Assembly (NCBI GenBank): GCA_001896555.1
Contig: MPOS01000034.1
Coordinates: 186,001-250,000, forward strand
DNA length: 64,000 nt
From: Candidatus Phosphitivorax anaerolimi
GTDB taxonomy: Bacteria > Desulfobacterota > Desulfomonilia > UBA1062
Direction of reading: 5' to 3'
Part shown: positions 36,368 to 48,996 of the stretch, one piece after another
Layout of the letters: the number at the start of each line of letters is the position of its first letter
Numbering within the stretch: position 1 is the first letter of the stretch
Notes under the pieces: model-generated
Database searches by the model: none
The model's input: the letters and a program-made list of their open reading frames with translations, nothing else
What the model was told of the DNA's origin: nothing
Position numbers and translations under genes: made by a program

Positions 36368-36411
36368 AGCAACCCTTGCCAGCACCAGGTATTTCATGTA
36401 GTATAGTAAAC

Positions 36412-36927
36412 ATGAATAGGGTTTACAAGATAAAAAAGAACCTGCAGATTCCCATGATCCTTGCCACTCTTTTGTCCATACCCATCTTCGTAGATGTGAT
36501 ATTGTCCGGCTTCGAGCTCTCTATTCTGTTGATGGCCCTGGCACTCATGATTCTTTTCTATATCCTTACCCTCAACAATCTGCTGCGCAAGGTACGGATC
36601 ACCGATTCCGCAGTCACCATCGGGGGTATACTCGGCCCGAGAAAGATCCCCATAGGCGATATCGTGCGCCTTGATGGCATAACCATGGGATCCAGGCAGT
36701 TCATATCCCTGACGACGAATAAGAGGAGCTTCCTCATCCCGAATAGCTTTGCCGGATTTCAGGATATCATCTCGGACCTGGAGAGCCTGGTACATACAGA
36801 GGTATTAGGGTCTGGTCTCTCCGCCTTGAAAGAGCATGTCATCGTACGCAGAAGCGATATCACCGGGGCATGGATTACGGTGATCCTGCTCTTCATTATC
36901 ATCATCATCCGGTTCTTTCCCCGATAA
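36412..36927 (+). CDS. Membrane protein with PH-like domain
   Basis: The 171-residue protein starts at ATG 36412 (MNRVYKIKK). Two adjacent membrane helices (about 13-52) precede a beta-rich segment (VRITDSAVTIGGILGPRKIP, then VRLDGITMGSRQFISLTT) of bacterial PH type, and a last helix ends in arginines. No Shine-Dalgarno is seen; the transcript may be nearly leaderless. It is the first plus-strand gene at the orientation switch. Function unknown. Confidence 0.78.
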   Translation: MNRVYKIKKNLQIPMILATLLSIPIFVDVILSGFELSILLMALALMILFYILTLNNLLRKVRITDSAVTIGGILGPRKIPIGDIVRLDGITMGSRQFISLTTNKRSFLIPNSFAGFQDIISDLESLVHTEVLGSGLSALKEHVIVRRSDITGAWITVILLFIIIIIRFFPR

Positions 36928-36961
36928 ACAGCCAGAGATAGGGTATCATCTGAATCGAACC

Positions 36962-36984
36962 AGGAGGGAGGACCCTCCTCTTTC
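36962..36984 (+). terminator. Terminator behind the PH-like membrane protein gene
   Basis: AGGAGGG (36962-36968) pairs with CCCTCCT (36973-36979) around AGGA and is followed by CTTTCTC and an A+T-rich tract. The T run is imperfect. Confidence 0.6.
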
Positions 36985-37032
36985 TCATTATTTTATTAAA
37001 AATTCATTGTTTAATTCAAATGTTATCTGTAT

Positions 37033-37048
37033 TGTTTCACGTGAAACT
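37033..37048. promoter_or_regulatory. parS: parS centromere site
   Basis: TGTTTCACGTGAAACT matches the widely conserved 16-base parS consensus TGTTTCACGTGAAACA at 15 positions. It lies 42 bases before parA, within the A+T-rich leader. ParB loads here and spreads along DNA. Confidence 0.93.
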
Positions 37049-37089
37049 TTTTTATTCAAAAAAGTATTCTTTTATGGTAGATCATCATA

Positions 37090-37869
37090 GTGCGTCCGAA
37101 GATCATAAGTATATCCAATCAAAAAGGCGGAGTCGGGAAGACCACTACATCCATCAATCTCGGTTCTTCCCTGGCATTGCTCGGGAAACGAACCCTGTTG
37201 ATCGATCTTGATCCCCAGGCAAATGCTACCACTGGTCTTGGTTTTAACCCGGACTCTTTTTCTTCTCATGTATACCATGTGATGATCGGGCAGAAAGATG
37301 CCGATTCCGTGATCCAGGAGACGAGACTCCGAAACTTTTTCATCATGCCGAGTCATACTGATCTCGTTGGGGTTGAGGTGGAGTTGATGGATGTTCCCTT
37401 CCGCGAGCGTATCCTTTCCCGTTCCCTGGCCGGGATGACTCAAAAATTCGATTTCATCGTGATCGACTGCCCTCCATCGCTCGGGCTCCTCACCCTCAAC
37501 GCCCTCACTGCTGCTCACTCTCTCCTGGTTCCTGTTCAGTGTGAATATTATGCCCTGGAGGGTCTGAAGAGTCTCATGAACACCTTCCGGCTCGTAAAAA
37601 AACGGCTCAATCCGAGTCTGAGTATCGAAGGCTTCCTTCTCACCATGTTCGACTCCCGCACCCGGCTCAGTCATGATATCGCCGAGAATGTGAGGGCTCA
37701 CTTTGATTCCCAGGTGTTTCGCACCATTATCCCGAGAAATATCCGCTTGTGTGAGGCCCCTAGTTTCGGCGTCCCGATCTGCCTGTATGATATTTCTTCG
37801 AAGGGGGCACAGCACTATCTGATGCTGGCAAAAGAAATCCTCAAAATGGAGGCCGATCATGAAGTCTAA
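37090..37869 (+). CDS. parA: Chromosome-partitioning ATPase ParA (Soj)
   Basis: The 259-residue ATPase has the deviant Walker A NQKGGVGKTTTSINL, switch I region IDLDPQANATTGLG and Walker B FDFIVIDCPPSLGLLT. It starts at GTG 37090, forced by a stop codon four codons upstream. It moves ParB-bound origins and may regulate DnaA. It overlaps parB by 11 bases. Confidence 0.97.
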   Translation: MRPKIISISNQKGGVGKTTTSINLGSSLALLGKRTLLIDLDPQANATTGLGFNPDSFSSHVYHVMIGQKDADSVIQETRLRNFFIMPSHTDLVGVEVELMDVPFRERILSRSLAGMTQKFDFIVIDCPPSLGLLTLNALTAAHSLLVPVQCEYYALEGLKSLMNTFRLVKKRLNPSLSIEGFLLTMFDSRTRLSHDIAENVRAHFDSQVFRTIIPRNIRLCEAPSFGVPICLYDISSKGAQHYLMLAKEILKMEADHEV

Positions 37870-38713
37870 ATCCCGTTTGGGGAGAGGTATCGACGCCATC
37901 TTTGCTGACAGCGTTCAGGAAGACGGTGCCCAGGTTATCGAAATCCCGGTTGATGAGATTTATCCAAATCCTATACAGCCGAGAAAATCATTTGACGAGA
38001 AGTCCATTGCAGAGCTTGCCGCATCCATCAAGAGCCATGGTCTCATTTCTCCCATCCTGGTCAGGAGAATGAATACCCGCTATGAGATCATCGCTGGAGA
38101 GCGGAGGTATCAGGCGTGCAAGCTCGCCGGTATCCAGAAGATACCTTCCATTGTAAGGGACATTCCCGATGCCGAGGCGTTCAAGATATCGCTCATTGAA
38201 AATCTTCAGCGAGAAGACTTGAACCCTATGGAGGAATCCGAGGCTTACTATACGCTGAAAGAACAGTTTGGCCTGACCCATCAGGAAATCGCCGATGCTG
38301 TTCTCAAAGACCGTTCGACCGTAACGAATTCCATGCGCCTGGTCCATCTCCCTGAGGAGGTGAAGCAGGCCTTGCGAGAAGGCAAGATCACAACCGGCCA
38401 TGCCCGTGCAATTCTTATGGTGGAGAGCTTGGCCGGTCAGATTTCTCTCCTGAACCGGATCGTCAGCCAGTCATTGAGCGTCAGGGAGGCCGAGCGTTAT
38501 GCCTCTGGTTTGGACAACAAGGAGAAGAAGAAAGGGGTTAAAAAGACTGATCCCTATTTTGATCATCTCTCCTCTCTTCTTTCCGAGAAACTCTCGGCAA
38601 AGGTCATTTGCGATTGGAGAAAGCGCAGAGGGAAGATCGTTATCAATATTACATCCCGCGATGAGCTCTCTCGAATTGTCGCAGCGATTTGTGAACAAGA
38701 GGTCCCGATCTGA
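37859..38713 (+). CDS. parB: Chromosome-partitioning protein ParB (Spo0J)
   Basis: The 284-residue CTP-dependent clamp has the CTP-binding motifs IIAGERRYQACK and LIENLQREDLNPME, the helix-turn-helix LTHQEIADAVLKDRSTVTN and a C-terminal dimer domain (SRDELSRIVAAICEQ). It recognises the parS site 800 bases upstream. Confidence 0.97.
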   Translation: MKSKSRLGRGIDAIFADSVQEDGAQVIEIPVDEIYPNPIQPRKSFDEKSIAELAASIKSHGLISPILVRRMNTRYEIIAGERRYQACKLAGIQKIPSIVRDIPDAEAFKISLIENLQREDLNPMEESEAYYTLKEQFGLTHQEIADAVLKDRSTVTNSMRLVHLPEEVKQALREGKITTGHARAILMVESLAGQISLLNRIVSQSLSVREAERYASGLDNKEKKKGVKKTDPYFDHLSSLLSEKLSAKVICDWRKRRGKIVINITSRDELSRIVAAICEQEVPI

Positions 38714-38883
38714 TGCAATTGTTTGCAGACATATCGACAATTGCAGGCCGAACAGGGCGTATGTCGATAAGTTTTAGACCTGGTTTTGAAGCGAAATTTT
38801 CTTGTAATAACATTGTCTTAATTGAGATATGAACATGTTGACACCGTATAATATTTTTTACTATTACATAGGGGGAATAAAAA
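38714..38883. promoter_or_regulatory. parB-dnaN intergenic region: dnaN promoter and DnaA-box-like repeats
   Basis: GCAATTGT (38715-38722) and ACAATTGC (38737-38744) form one inverted repeat; TATCGACA (38732-38739) and TGTCGATA (38762-38769) form another. The minus-strand TTATCGACA at 38770-38762 differs from the DnaA box TTATCCACA at one base. Then comes an A+T-rich tract with TTGAGA-19-TATAAT (38822-38852) and TTGACA-18-TATTAC (38838-38867) ahead of dnaN. It may be the dnaN promoter only, or part of an origin. Confidence 0.5.
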
Positions 38884-42413
<3,530 letters not shown>

Positions 42414-42441
42414 TATACTTACGCACAATTAAGGAATATTC

Positions 42442-44862
42442 ATGAAGATAGATTTGGTAGCAATAGATCAGGAAATGAGGCGCTCATACCTTGATTATTC
42501 CATGAGCGTTATCATCGGGCGGGCCATACCTGATGTGAGGGACGGTCTTAAGCCAGTCCACCGCAGGGTATTGTTCGCTATGAACGAGCTTTCCAATACC
42601 CACAATCGTCCATACAAGAAATCGGCCAGAATCGTCGGAGATGTCATCGGTAAATACCATCCTCACGGCGATGCCGCCGTATACGATACCATTGTCCGCA
42701 TGGCCCAGGATTTTTCGATGCGCTACCCCCTTGTAGACGGCCAGGGCAACTTCGGGTCCATTGACGGCGATCCGCCCGCTGCCATGCGATACACCGAAAT
42801 CCGGATGGAGCGTCTTGCCGAGGAAATGCTCGCGGATATCGAAAAAGAAACCGTGAACATGCATCCGAATTACGATGAATCCCTGCTTGAGCCGGAGGTT
42901 CTTCCCACCCGTATACCGGCTTTGCTGCTGAACGGATCGTCTGGAATCGCCGTCGGAATGGCCACGAGCATCCCCCCCCACAACAGCGGCGAGATCATCT
43001 CTGCCCTGATTTCTCTGATCGATTCTCCGGAAATAGGGCTGGCGGATCTCATGAAGATCGTTCCCGGGCCCGACTTTCCCACCGGAGGGATCATCTTTTC
43101 AGACGGCGAAATCGAGAAGGCCTATGCAACAGGCCGGGGAATTATCACGGTGCGCGGAAAGGTTGAAATCGAGCGGGACAGCAACCGTGAAAGGATCATT
43201 ATTACCGAGGTGCCCTATACGGTGAACAAGGCCGATCTGGTTGAAAGGATCGCGATCCTTGCCCAGGACAAGAAGATCGACGGCATCTCCAATATCCGCG
43301 ACGAGTCCGACAAGGACGGCATGCGCGTGGTGATCGATCTGAAACGGGGAGCCCAGGCCGAGGTGATCGAAAAGCAGCTCTACAAGCTCACCAATCTCCA
43401 GAACTCCTTTTCCATGAACATGCTCGCCATCCACAACGGAAGACCCCGGGTGATGGGCATCAAGGAGCTGCTTCAGGCGTTTCTCGATTTCCGCGAGGAG
43501 GTCGTCACCCGCAGGAGCATCTTCGAGCTTGGCAAGGCCAAGGCACGGGTTCATATCCTTGAGGGGTTGCTCAAGGCCCTGGAGAATATCGACGAGGTGG
43601 TGGCCATTATCAAGGCCTCGTCCACTCCGCAGATTGCCAGGGACAATCTCATGCAGCGGTTTGACCTGAGTGAGATCCAGGCACAGGCTATCCTCGACAT
43701 GCGGCTCCAGAGGCTCACCGGACTCGAACGGGACAAAATAACCGAAGAATATCAAAGCCTTTTAAAGGAAATCGCCCGGCTTGAGAAGATCCTTTCCGAC
43801 CGGAAAGAGCTGCTCAATGTCATCCGGGGCGAGCTCGTCGAGATCAAGGAAAAATACTCTGACGAGCGCAGGTCCATGATCGTTCGCGGGTCCGCCGGTG
43901 AGTTCGACATCGAGGAGCTGATCCCCGACGAGCAGATGGTCGTCACCATGACAAGAAAGGGATATATCAAACGTACCGAGCTCACCAAGTACCGGACCCA
44001 GAAGCGGGGCGGGGTGGGCATACGGGGCGGCGCAGCCACGGAGGACGACTTTATCGAACATATTTTTGTCGCCTCCAACCACGCCTCGATACTCTATTTC
44101 ACCAATACCGGCAGGGTGTACCACACCAAGGTCTATGAGATTCCCGAACGCGACAGGGCCCTGAAAGGGGTTCCCATCGTCAATATCCGGCCGCTGCAGA
44201 AAGAGGAGCGGATCTGTGCCATCCTGGTTGCGTCCGACCTCTCTGCCGACGCCAGGGTGATCATGGTCACCGCAAAGGCGTATGCCAAGCGGGTAATGCT
44301 CCGTGACTTTGCAAACATCATCAAGAACGGCATCATCGCCTGCACCCTGGAGCCCGGGGACGAGGTGATATCCGCCCGTCTCACCAGCGGTAACGACCAC
44401 ATCATCGTTGCCTCGGGCCAAGGCAAGGCCATTGTCTTCTCCGAGGATCAGGTCAGGGTCATGGGAAGGCAGGCTCAGGGTGTGAGGGCCATTCATCTGG
44501 ATGAGGGCGATCTGGTGGTCGGGATGGATGTCATCACCTCTCCCGACGATTATGTGATCAACCTTACCGAGTTCGGCTATGGCAAGAAGACCCCGGCGAA
44601 CAGGTATCCTGTCCAGAATCGGGCCGGCAAAGGCGTTCTGACGGTGCATATCACGAAAAAGACGGGCAACCTCGTGGGGATCAGGGTGGTTCAGGGAACT
44701 GACGAGCTCATGATCATCTCCACATCCGGACAGATCATCCGGATGCCGGTGTCCCAGATACGCACGACCTTGACGCGCTCTGCGCAGGGGGTGCGCGCCA
44801 TCCGGATGAAGGAAAACGAAAAGATCATTGACTTCACCAGAAACGTGGGCGAGGAGGCGTGA
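42442..44862 (+). CDS. gyrA: DNA gyrase subunit A
   Basis: The 806-residue subunit has the catalytic tyrosine at Tyr117 ([10 protein letters not shown]) and the C-terminal beta-pinwheel with the GyrA box QAQGVRAI near residue 680. In the quinolone-resistance region the residue matching E. coli Ser83 is alanine ([10 protein letters not shown]), while the Asp87 equivalent is kept. The GyrA box supports gyrase rather than topoisomerase IV. It ends the parA-gyrA run of plus-strand genes. Confidence 0.97.
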   Translation: MKIDLVAIDQEMRRSYLDYSMSVIIGRAIPDVRDGLKPVHRRVLFAMNELSNTHNRPYKKSARIVGDVIGKYHPHGDAAVYDTIVRMAQDFSMRYPLVDGQGNFGSIDGDPPAAMRYTEIRMERLAEEMLADIEKETVNMHPNYDESLLEPEVLPTRIPALLLNGSSGIAVGMATSIPPHNSGEIISALISLIDSPEIGLADLMKIVPGPDFPTGGIIFSDGEIEKAYATGRGIITVRGKVEIERDSNRERIIITEVPYTVNKADLVERIAILAQDKKIDGISNIRDESDKDGMRVVIDLKRGAQAEVIEKQLYKLTNLQNSFSMNMLAIHNGRPRVMGIKELLQAFLDFREEVVTRRSIFELGKAKARVHILEGLLKALENIDEVVAIIKASSTPQIARDNLMQRFDLSEIQAQAILDMRLQRLTGLERDKITEEYQSLLKEIARLEKILSDRKELLNVIRGELVEIKEKYSDERRSMIVRGSAGEFDIEELIPDEQMVVTMTRKGYIKRTELTKYRTQKRGGVGIRGGAATEDDFIEHIFVASNHASILYFTNTGRVYHTKVYEIPERDRALKGVPIVNIRPLQKEERICAILVASDLSADARVIMVTAKAYAKRVMLRDFANIIKNGIIACTLEPGDEVISARLTSGNDHIIVASGQGKAIVFSEDQVRVMGRQAQGVRAIHLDEGDLVVGMDVITSPDDYVINLTEFGYGKKTPANRYPVQNRAGKGVLTVHITKKTGNLVGIRVVQGTDELMIISTSGQIIRMPVSQIRTTLTRSAQGVRAIRMKENEKIIDFTRNVGEEA

Positions 44863-44983
44863 TCAGGGCAATCACCAGCATAATCGAACCCCTCTCATTG
44901 CTCGCCCCTTGCAGGCAAAATATTTGGTCTGTTCTTCCGTTCGGGCAGGCCGGGAAAAAGTGAGAAGGGATTGACCCTTAAAG

Positions 44984-45055
44984 CATCACACCGCTGATCT
45001 TCCCGGATGCGCCCGGGATACATGTGATGAGCGGACAGGCAAACCGGACGTGATG
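44984..45055 (+). other. Alternative-pairing segment upstream of the gyrA-side terminator
   Basis: CATCACA (44984-44990) can pair with TGTGATG (45023-45029), and its CATCAC part also with GTGATG (45050-45055), which overlaps the terminator arm. The adjoining CCGCT (44991-44995) matches AGCGG (45030-45034), and TCCCGG/CCGGGA (45001-45018) forms a hairpin between. This looks like a riboswitch or attenuator layout, but no plus-strand gene follows. The rest of 44863-45228 holds no gene. Confidence 0.4.
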
Positions 45056-45094
45056 ACCCCTCCCGACGCCGACCTGTCAGGAGGGGTCATTTTT
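45053..45094 (+). terminator. Strong intrinsic terminator downstream of gyrA
   Basis: ATGACCCCTCC (45053-45063) pairs perfectly with GGAGGGGTCAT (45080-45090) and is followed by TTTT. It is 190 bases after the gyrA stop and works in the plus direction only. Confidence 0.88.
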
Positions 45095-45192
45095 CATGAC
45101 AATCGGTTCCCGGATCATGGACCGCTTTCATATCTTGTCGGAATCTCCGGGTTAAGGATAATATTTTATTTATATCAAGAGGTTATACCAGA

Positions 45193-45208
45193 TGTTTTAC
45201 GTGGAACA
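45193..45208. promoter_or_regulatory. Second, degenerate parS-like site
   Basis: TGTTTTACGTGGAACA matches the parS consensus at 14 of 16 positions; GTGGAAC half-sites occur in functional parS sites elsewhere. It lies in the convergent gap between gyrA and purQ, 8.2 kb from the first site, inside the usual range of parS clusters. Confidence 0.6.
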
Positions 45209-45228
45209 TCAGGATGTATCCCGCTGTC

Positions 45229-46041
45229 CTAGATGATCCCCTTGAGAAATTTCACCGCATTCTCGAAAATGGCCATGCCCTCTCCTTTTTCCGGAAGCTC
45301 TTTCAGGCGGGTCCAGGCAGGATGGTTCGCCGGGTGTGTGAACGCCTCTGGATGCGGCATGAGCCCGAAGATGCGGCCGGTGGCATCGCAGATGCCGGCA
45401 ATTGCATCTATGGAACCGTTCGGGTTTGCGGGGTAATCCATGGTAGGGGCATACGAATCGTCCGCATATTTGAGCGCTGCAAGATGGCCGTCTCTGATCT
45501 CTTTGAGCGTTGTTTCGCTGTCGCAGACGAACTTTCCCTCACCGTGACGGACGGGCAAAAAGAGCCGCTCAAGCCCGCGGGTGAAGATGCACGGGCTCTG
45601 AGGATCCACGGCGAGCCTTACCCAGCGGTCTTCAAACTTGGCCGAGTCGTTGAACGAGAGGGAAACGCGGCGCTTTCCCAGCGGGTTCCCCGGAAGGAGT
45701 CCGGATTTCACCAGGGCCTGAAATCCGTTGCACACCCCCAGAATGATCATCCCCCTATCGATAAAGTCTCGGATTTCCTCGAAAAGGGTCCTGCCGGATG
45801 TCTGAATCCTGGCATATTTCAATCTCACGCTCTCCACCTGGGCCGAGCCCAGATCGTCTCCATCGAGGAAACCGCCCGGCAGATTCAGGAAATGATAATC
45901 GGTGAGGCGGATTGAACCGTTCAGGACATCGCTTATGTGAACCACATCGCTCAATGCCCCGGCACGCCTGCAGGCATGTGACATCTCCATCTCGCAGTTT
46001 GTTCCGAAGCCCGTGATAACCAGCGCCTTGATCTGTGCCAT
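45229..46041 (-). CDS. purQ: Phosphoribosylformylglycinamidine synthase, glutaminase subunit
   Basis: The 270-residue class I amidotransferase has the nucleophile Cys in IILGVCNGFQAL, the oxyanion LPGGFLDGDDLG and the His/Glu pair in MPHPEAFTHP. It supplies ammonia to PurL for FGAM synthesis in purine production. It lies one base after purL in the same operon. Confidence 0.96.
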   Translation of the reverse strand: MAQIKALVITGFGTNCEMEMSHACRRAGALSDVVHISDVLNGSIRLTDYHFLNLPGGFLDGDDLGSAQVESVRLKYARIQTSGRTLFEEIRDFIDRGMIILGVCNGFQALVKSGLLPGNPLGKRRVSLSFNDSAKFEDRWVRLAVDPQSPCIFTRGLERLFLPVRHGEGKFVCDSETTLKEIRDGHLAALKYADDSYAPTMDYPANPNGSIDAIAGICDATGRIFGLMPHPEAFTHPANHPAWTRLKELPEKGEGMAIFENAVKFLKGII

Positions 46042-46042
46042 G

Positions 46043-48991
46043 TCAGAAATCCAGAGGGGCTTTCCATGACCGCTTCAGCGATTCGAGATCACGGTCGATG
46101 AGCCGCCTGCCGTCAAGTGATCTGATGATGAGTCTCTGCTCAGGAATTACCCTGCCGATTAGGCGTGCATCGCCTGCAAAAATCGATTCGAATTCCCGGG
46201 AGTGCTTCAGGGGAACCGAAACGAGAATCCTGCTCTGAGATTCCGAATACAGGATCTCGGTATCGTTCATTCCGGGTTCGCAGGCGACTTCCTTCAGATC
46301 GATTTCCACGCCCAGACTGCCTGAAAAGGCCGATTCGGCCAGCGCCACGACCAGTCCGCCGTCGGAGAGATCGTGGGCCGAAGCGATGAGCGAGCTTAGA
46401 ATAGCCTGATGGAGATTCCGGTATCTCGCAGATGCGGTTTCGGCATCGACCTTCGGCACGGATGCCCCGACGATTCCGTATGATGCGAAATACTCGCTTC
46501 CGCCGAGCTCCTTTCTTGTCATGCCGAGCAGGTATACGAGATCGCCCGCGCTCTTGAAGTCCATGGTGACGGCCTTTTCCACCTCGGGGATGGTGCCGAT
46601 CACGGAGATGAGGATGGTCGGCGGGATGGATATCTTGATCCCAGGGCCGATGTAGTCGTTTTTCATGCTGTCCTTGCCCGAGATCAGGGGACAGGAAAAT
46701 GCGACCGCATATTCGTACAGCGCCTTGTTCGCACGCACCAGCTGGGCGAGTTTGTGTTCGCCGTCAGGGTTCCGCTCGCTCCTGATCGGGTCGCACCAGC
46801 AGAAATTGTCGAGGCAGGCCCAGTGGCCGGGGTCGCCGCCCACGCATATGTAGTTTCTCAGAGCCTCGTCAAGGGCGCAGGCGGTCATGTGGTAGGTATC
46901 GATGTCAGAATATCTGGGGACGATGCCGTTGGAAACGACCACCCCCTTAGAGATCTCCAGGATCGGACGGATGACCGCCGCATCGGAAGGGCCGTCCGCA
47001 TACCGGCCGACCAGCGGCTTGATGATAGAGCCGCCCTGCACCTCATGATCGTACTGCCGGATCACGTAATCTTTAGAGCAGATGTTGAGCCGGGAGAGCA
47101 TTTCCTCAAGCTTGGCGTTGTGATCATCGGGAACGGGTGTCGGGGGATCCGGCTCGGTCTTCGGCTCCCACGTTGCGGTGAGCTGCATACGGGGAACCCC
47201 GCCGTGAAGGAAATCGAGCGGGAGGTATGCCACGGTCTTTTGGTTATAGGTACAATGGAAGTATCCCGAATCGGTGAAGGAACCGATGACCGTCGATTCG
47301 ACGTCCATCTGTGTGGACAGATCAAGAAATGCATCGATGTTATCGGGCGGGACCGCCAGTGTCATACGTTCCTGCGCCTCGGATAGGAGGATCTCCCACG
47401 GATCCAGCCCCGGGTATTTCAGGGGAGGCTTGTCCAGCTCGATAAGGCAGCCCCCGCTCAATTGTGACAACTCGCCCACCGACGAGGACAGGCCCCCTGC
47501 CCCGTTGTCGGTAATGGCGCGGTACATCCCGAGGTCCCGGGCCCGCAGCAGAAAGTCGATGAGCTTTTTCTGGGTGATGGGGTCGCCGATCTGGACGGCC
47601 GAGGTGGGCGATTCTTCGTGGAGCTCCTCGGAAGAGAAGGTCGCGCCGTGAATGCCGTCCTTGCCGATCCTGCCGCCCGACATGACGATGAGGTCGCCCG
47701 GCCTGATGTCCTTGATATGGGAAGGCACGCCTCCGACCTGCACGGGCATGATTCCGGCCGTGCCGCAGTATACCAGGGGCTTTCCGAGATAGCGGTCGTC
47801 GAAGACGATGCAGCCGTTTACCGTCGGTATGCCTGACTTGTTTCCTCCATGTTCCACACCTTCCCGGACCCCTTCGAAGATCCTGACCGGGTGGAGAATC
47901 TTGGGAGGAAGTTCTTTTGCATAGGCAGGATCGGCGAAACAGAAGACATCGGTATTGAAGATGAGCTTCGCACCGATGCCCGTGCCGAAGGGATCACGGT
48001 TCACACCCACGATCCCGGTGAGTGCGCCGCCGTAGGGATCAAGGGCGGAAGGCGAATTGTGCGTCTCGACCTTGAACACGAGGTGGTAATCGTCGGTAAA
48101 GCGGATCACACCCGCATTGTCGGTGAAAACGCTCACGCAGATGTCCTTTTCACCCGCCCTGGCCCGGATGTCCCGGGTTGCCCCCTGGATATAGGTCTTG
48201 AAGAGAGAGGAAATGCGCTCCCTCTTCCCGTTTTCCTGATAGTCGATCTCGGCATTGAATATCTTGTGCTTGCAGTGCTCCGACCAGGTCTGTGCGAGGC
48301 ACTCAAGCTCTACGTCCGTGAGTTTTTCGCCGAGGCCCACCTGGGCGCGTATCCGCCGTACCTCAGGATCGGCTATGAACGAGGCGATCGCCTTCATCTC
48401 TTCGAGATTCAGCGCCAGGGTCTTTTCTCGTGAGAGCCTGATAAGCCCCTGATCGTCGAGATCGAGTGATACCTCATGAACCGCCGGAACATGGTTCAGT
48501 GAGACGACCGGTATGTGCGGCCCGACCTGAAGGATCTCGTTTTGGTCCAGGACCCGGACATCCTGAATCAGTGAGTTTGCAAGACAGTCTACCGCGATCT
48601 TCTCCGCCTGGCCACGGCTCAAGTTTCCCGAAAGAAGGTATGCCCGTGCGGAATAGACGGGATAGTGACGGGAGGTGATGAGACGCAGGGCATACGAAGC
48701 GCTCCGGCCCACGTTGTCGGTGACACCGGGCTTGTAACCCACCTCGATGTACCAGGCGAAGTCCCGGGTAAGCGGGGTGTTGACGGAGATGTCCTGGATC
48801 ACAGGATCACAGAATGCATCGCGTATCCATGCGTCGTCGAGGTCTTCCCCGTCAACGGTATACACGTCGATACAGCGGACCGAGATATTTTTGTCGAGAG
48901 CCGGAAAAGCACGCAGGATTTGTTTCTTCGACCGCTCCCCACGAGCATCAAAGAGGCCGGGTTTCAGACCGACCTCGATTCTACAGGGCAT
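46043..48991 (-). CDS. purL: Phosphoribosylformylglycinamidine synthase with fused double PurS-like N-terminus
   Basis: The 982-residue protein has two PurS-like segments (RIEVGLKPGLFDARGE, about 4-75, and YIEVGYKPGVTDNVGR, about 80-155), then a PurL body with AQTWSEHCKHKIFNAEI, KVETHNSPSALDPYGGA and the second half with SGKDSMKND and SAHDLSDGGLVVALAES. The size lies between the small PurL (about 720, with separate PurS) and the large PurL (about 1,300, with built-in glutaminase); the glutaminase is the separate purQ. It makes FGAM from FGAR. Confidence 0.96.
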   Translation of the reverse strand: MPCRIEVGLKPGLFDARGERSKKQILRAFPALDKNISVRCIDVYTVDGEDLDDAWIRDAFCDPVIQDISVNTPLTRDFAWYIEVGYKPGVTDNVGRSASYALRLITSRHYPVYSARAYLLSGNLSRGQAEKIAVDCLANSLIQDVRVLDQNEILQVGPHIPVVSLNHVPAVHEVSLDLDDQGLIRLSREKTLALNLEEMKAIASFIADPEVRRIRAQVGLGEKLTDVELECLAQTWSEHCKHKIFNAEIDYQENGKRERISSLFKTYIQGATRDIRARAGEKDICVSVFTDNAGVIRFTDDYHLVFKVETHNSPSALDPYGGALTGIVGVNRDPFGTGIGAKLIFNTDVFCFADPAYAKELPPKILHPVRIFEGVREGVEHGGNKSGIPTVNGCIVFDDRYLGKPLVYCGTAGIMPVQVGGVPSHIKDIRPGDLIVMSGGRIGKDGIHGATFSSEELHEESPTSAVQIGDPITQKKLIDFLLRARDLGMYRAITDNGAGGLSSSVGELSQLSGGCLIELDKPPLKYPGLDPWEILLSEAQERMTLAVPPDNIDAFLDLSTQMDVESTVIGSFTDSGYFHCTYNQKTVAYLPLDFLHGGVPRMQLTATWEPKTEPDPPTPVPDDHNAKLEEMLSRLNICSKDYVIRQYDHEVQGGSIIKPLVGRYADGPSDAAVIRPILEISKGVVVSNGIVPRYSDIDTYHMTACALDEALRNYICVGGDPGHWACLDNFCWCDPIRSERNPDGEHKLAQLVRANKALYEYAVAFSCPLISGKDSMKNDYIGPGIKISIPPTILISVIGTIPEVEKAVTMDFKSAGDLVYLLGMTRKELGGSEYFASYGIVGASVPKVDAETASARYRNLHQAILSSLIASAHDLSDGGLVVALAESAFSGSLGVEIDLKEVACEPGMNDTEILYSESQSRILVSVPLKHSREFESIFAGDARLIGRVIPEQRLIIRSLDGRRLIDRDLESLKRSWKAPLDF

Positions 48992-48996
48992 ATCCC

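Noticed and set aside
44984-45034. H-type pseudoknot from CATCACACCGCT and TGTGATGAGCGG
   Set aside because: Both pairings could not form together because there are no linker bases between the adjacent arms; I treat them as alternatives.
44970-45094. Known riboswitch (cyclic-di-GMP, ZTP, SAM, purine) behind gyrA
   Set aside because: A GGCAAACC string recalls the cyclic-di-GMP-I class, but the other conserved blocks are missing and no gene follows.
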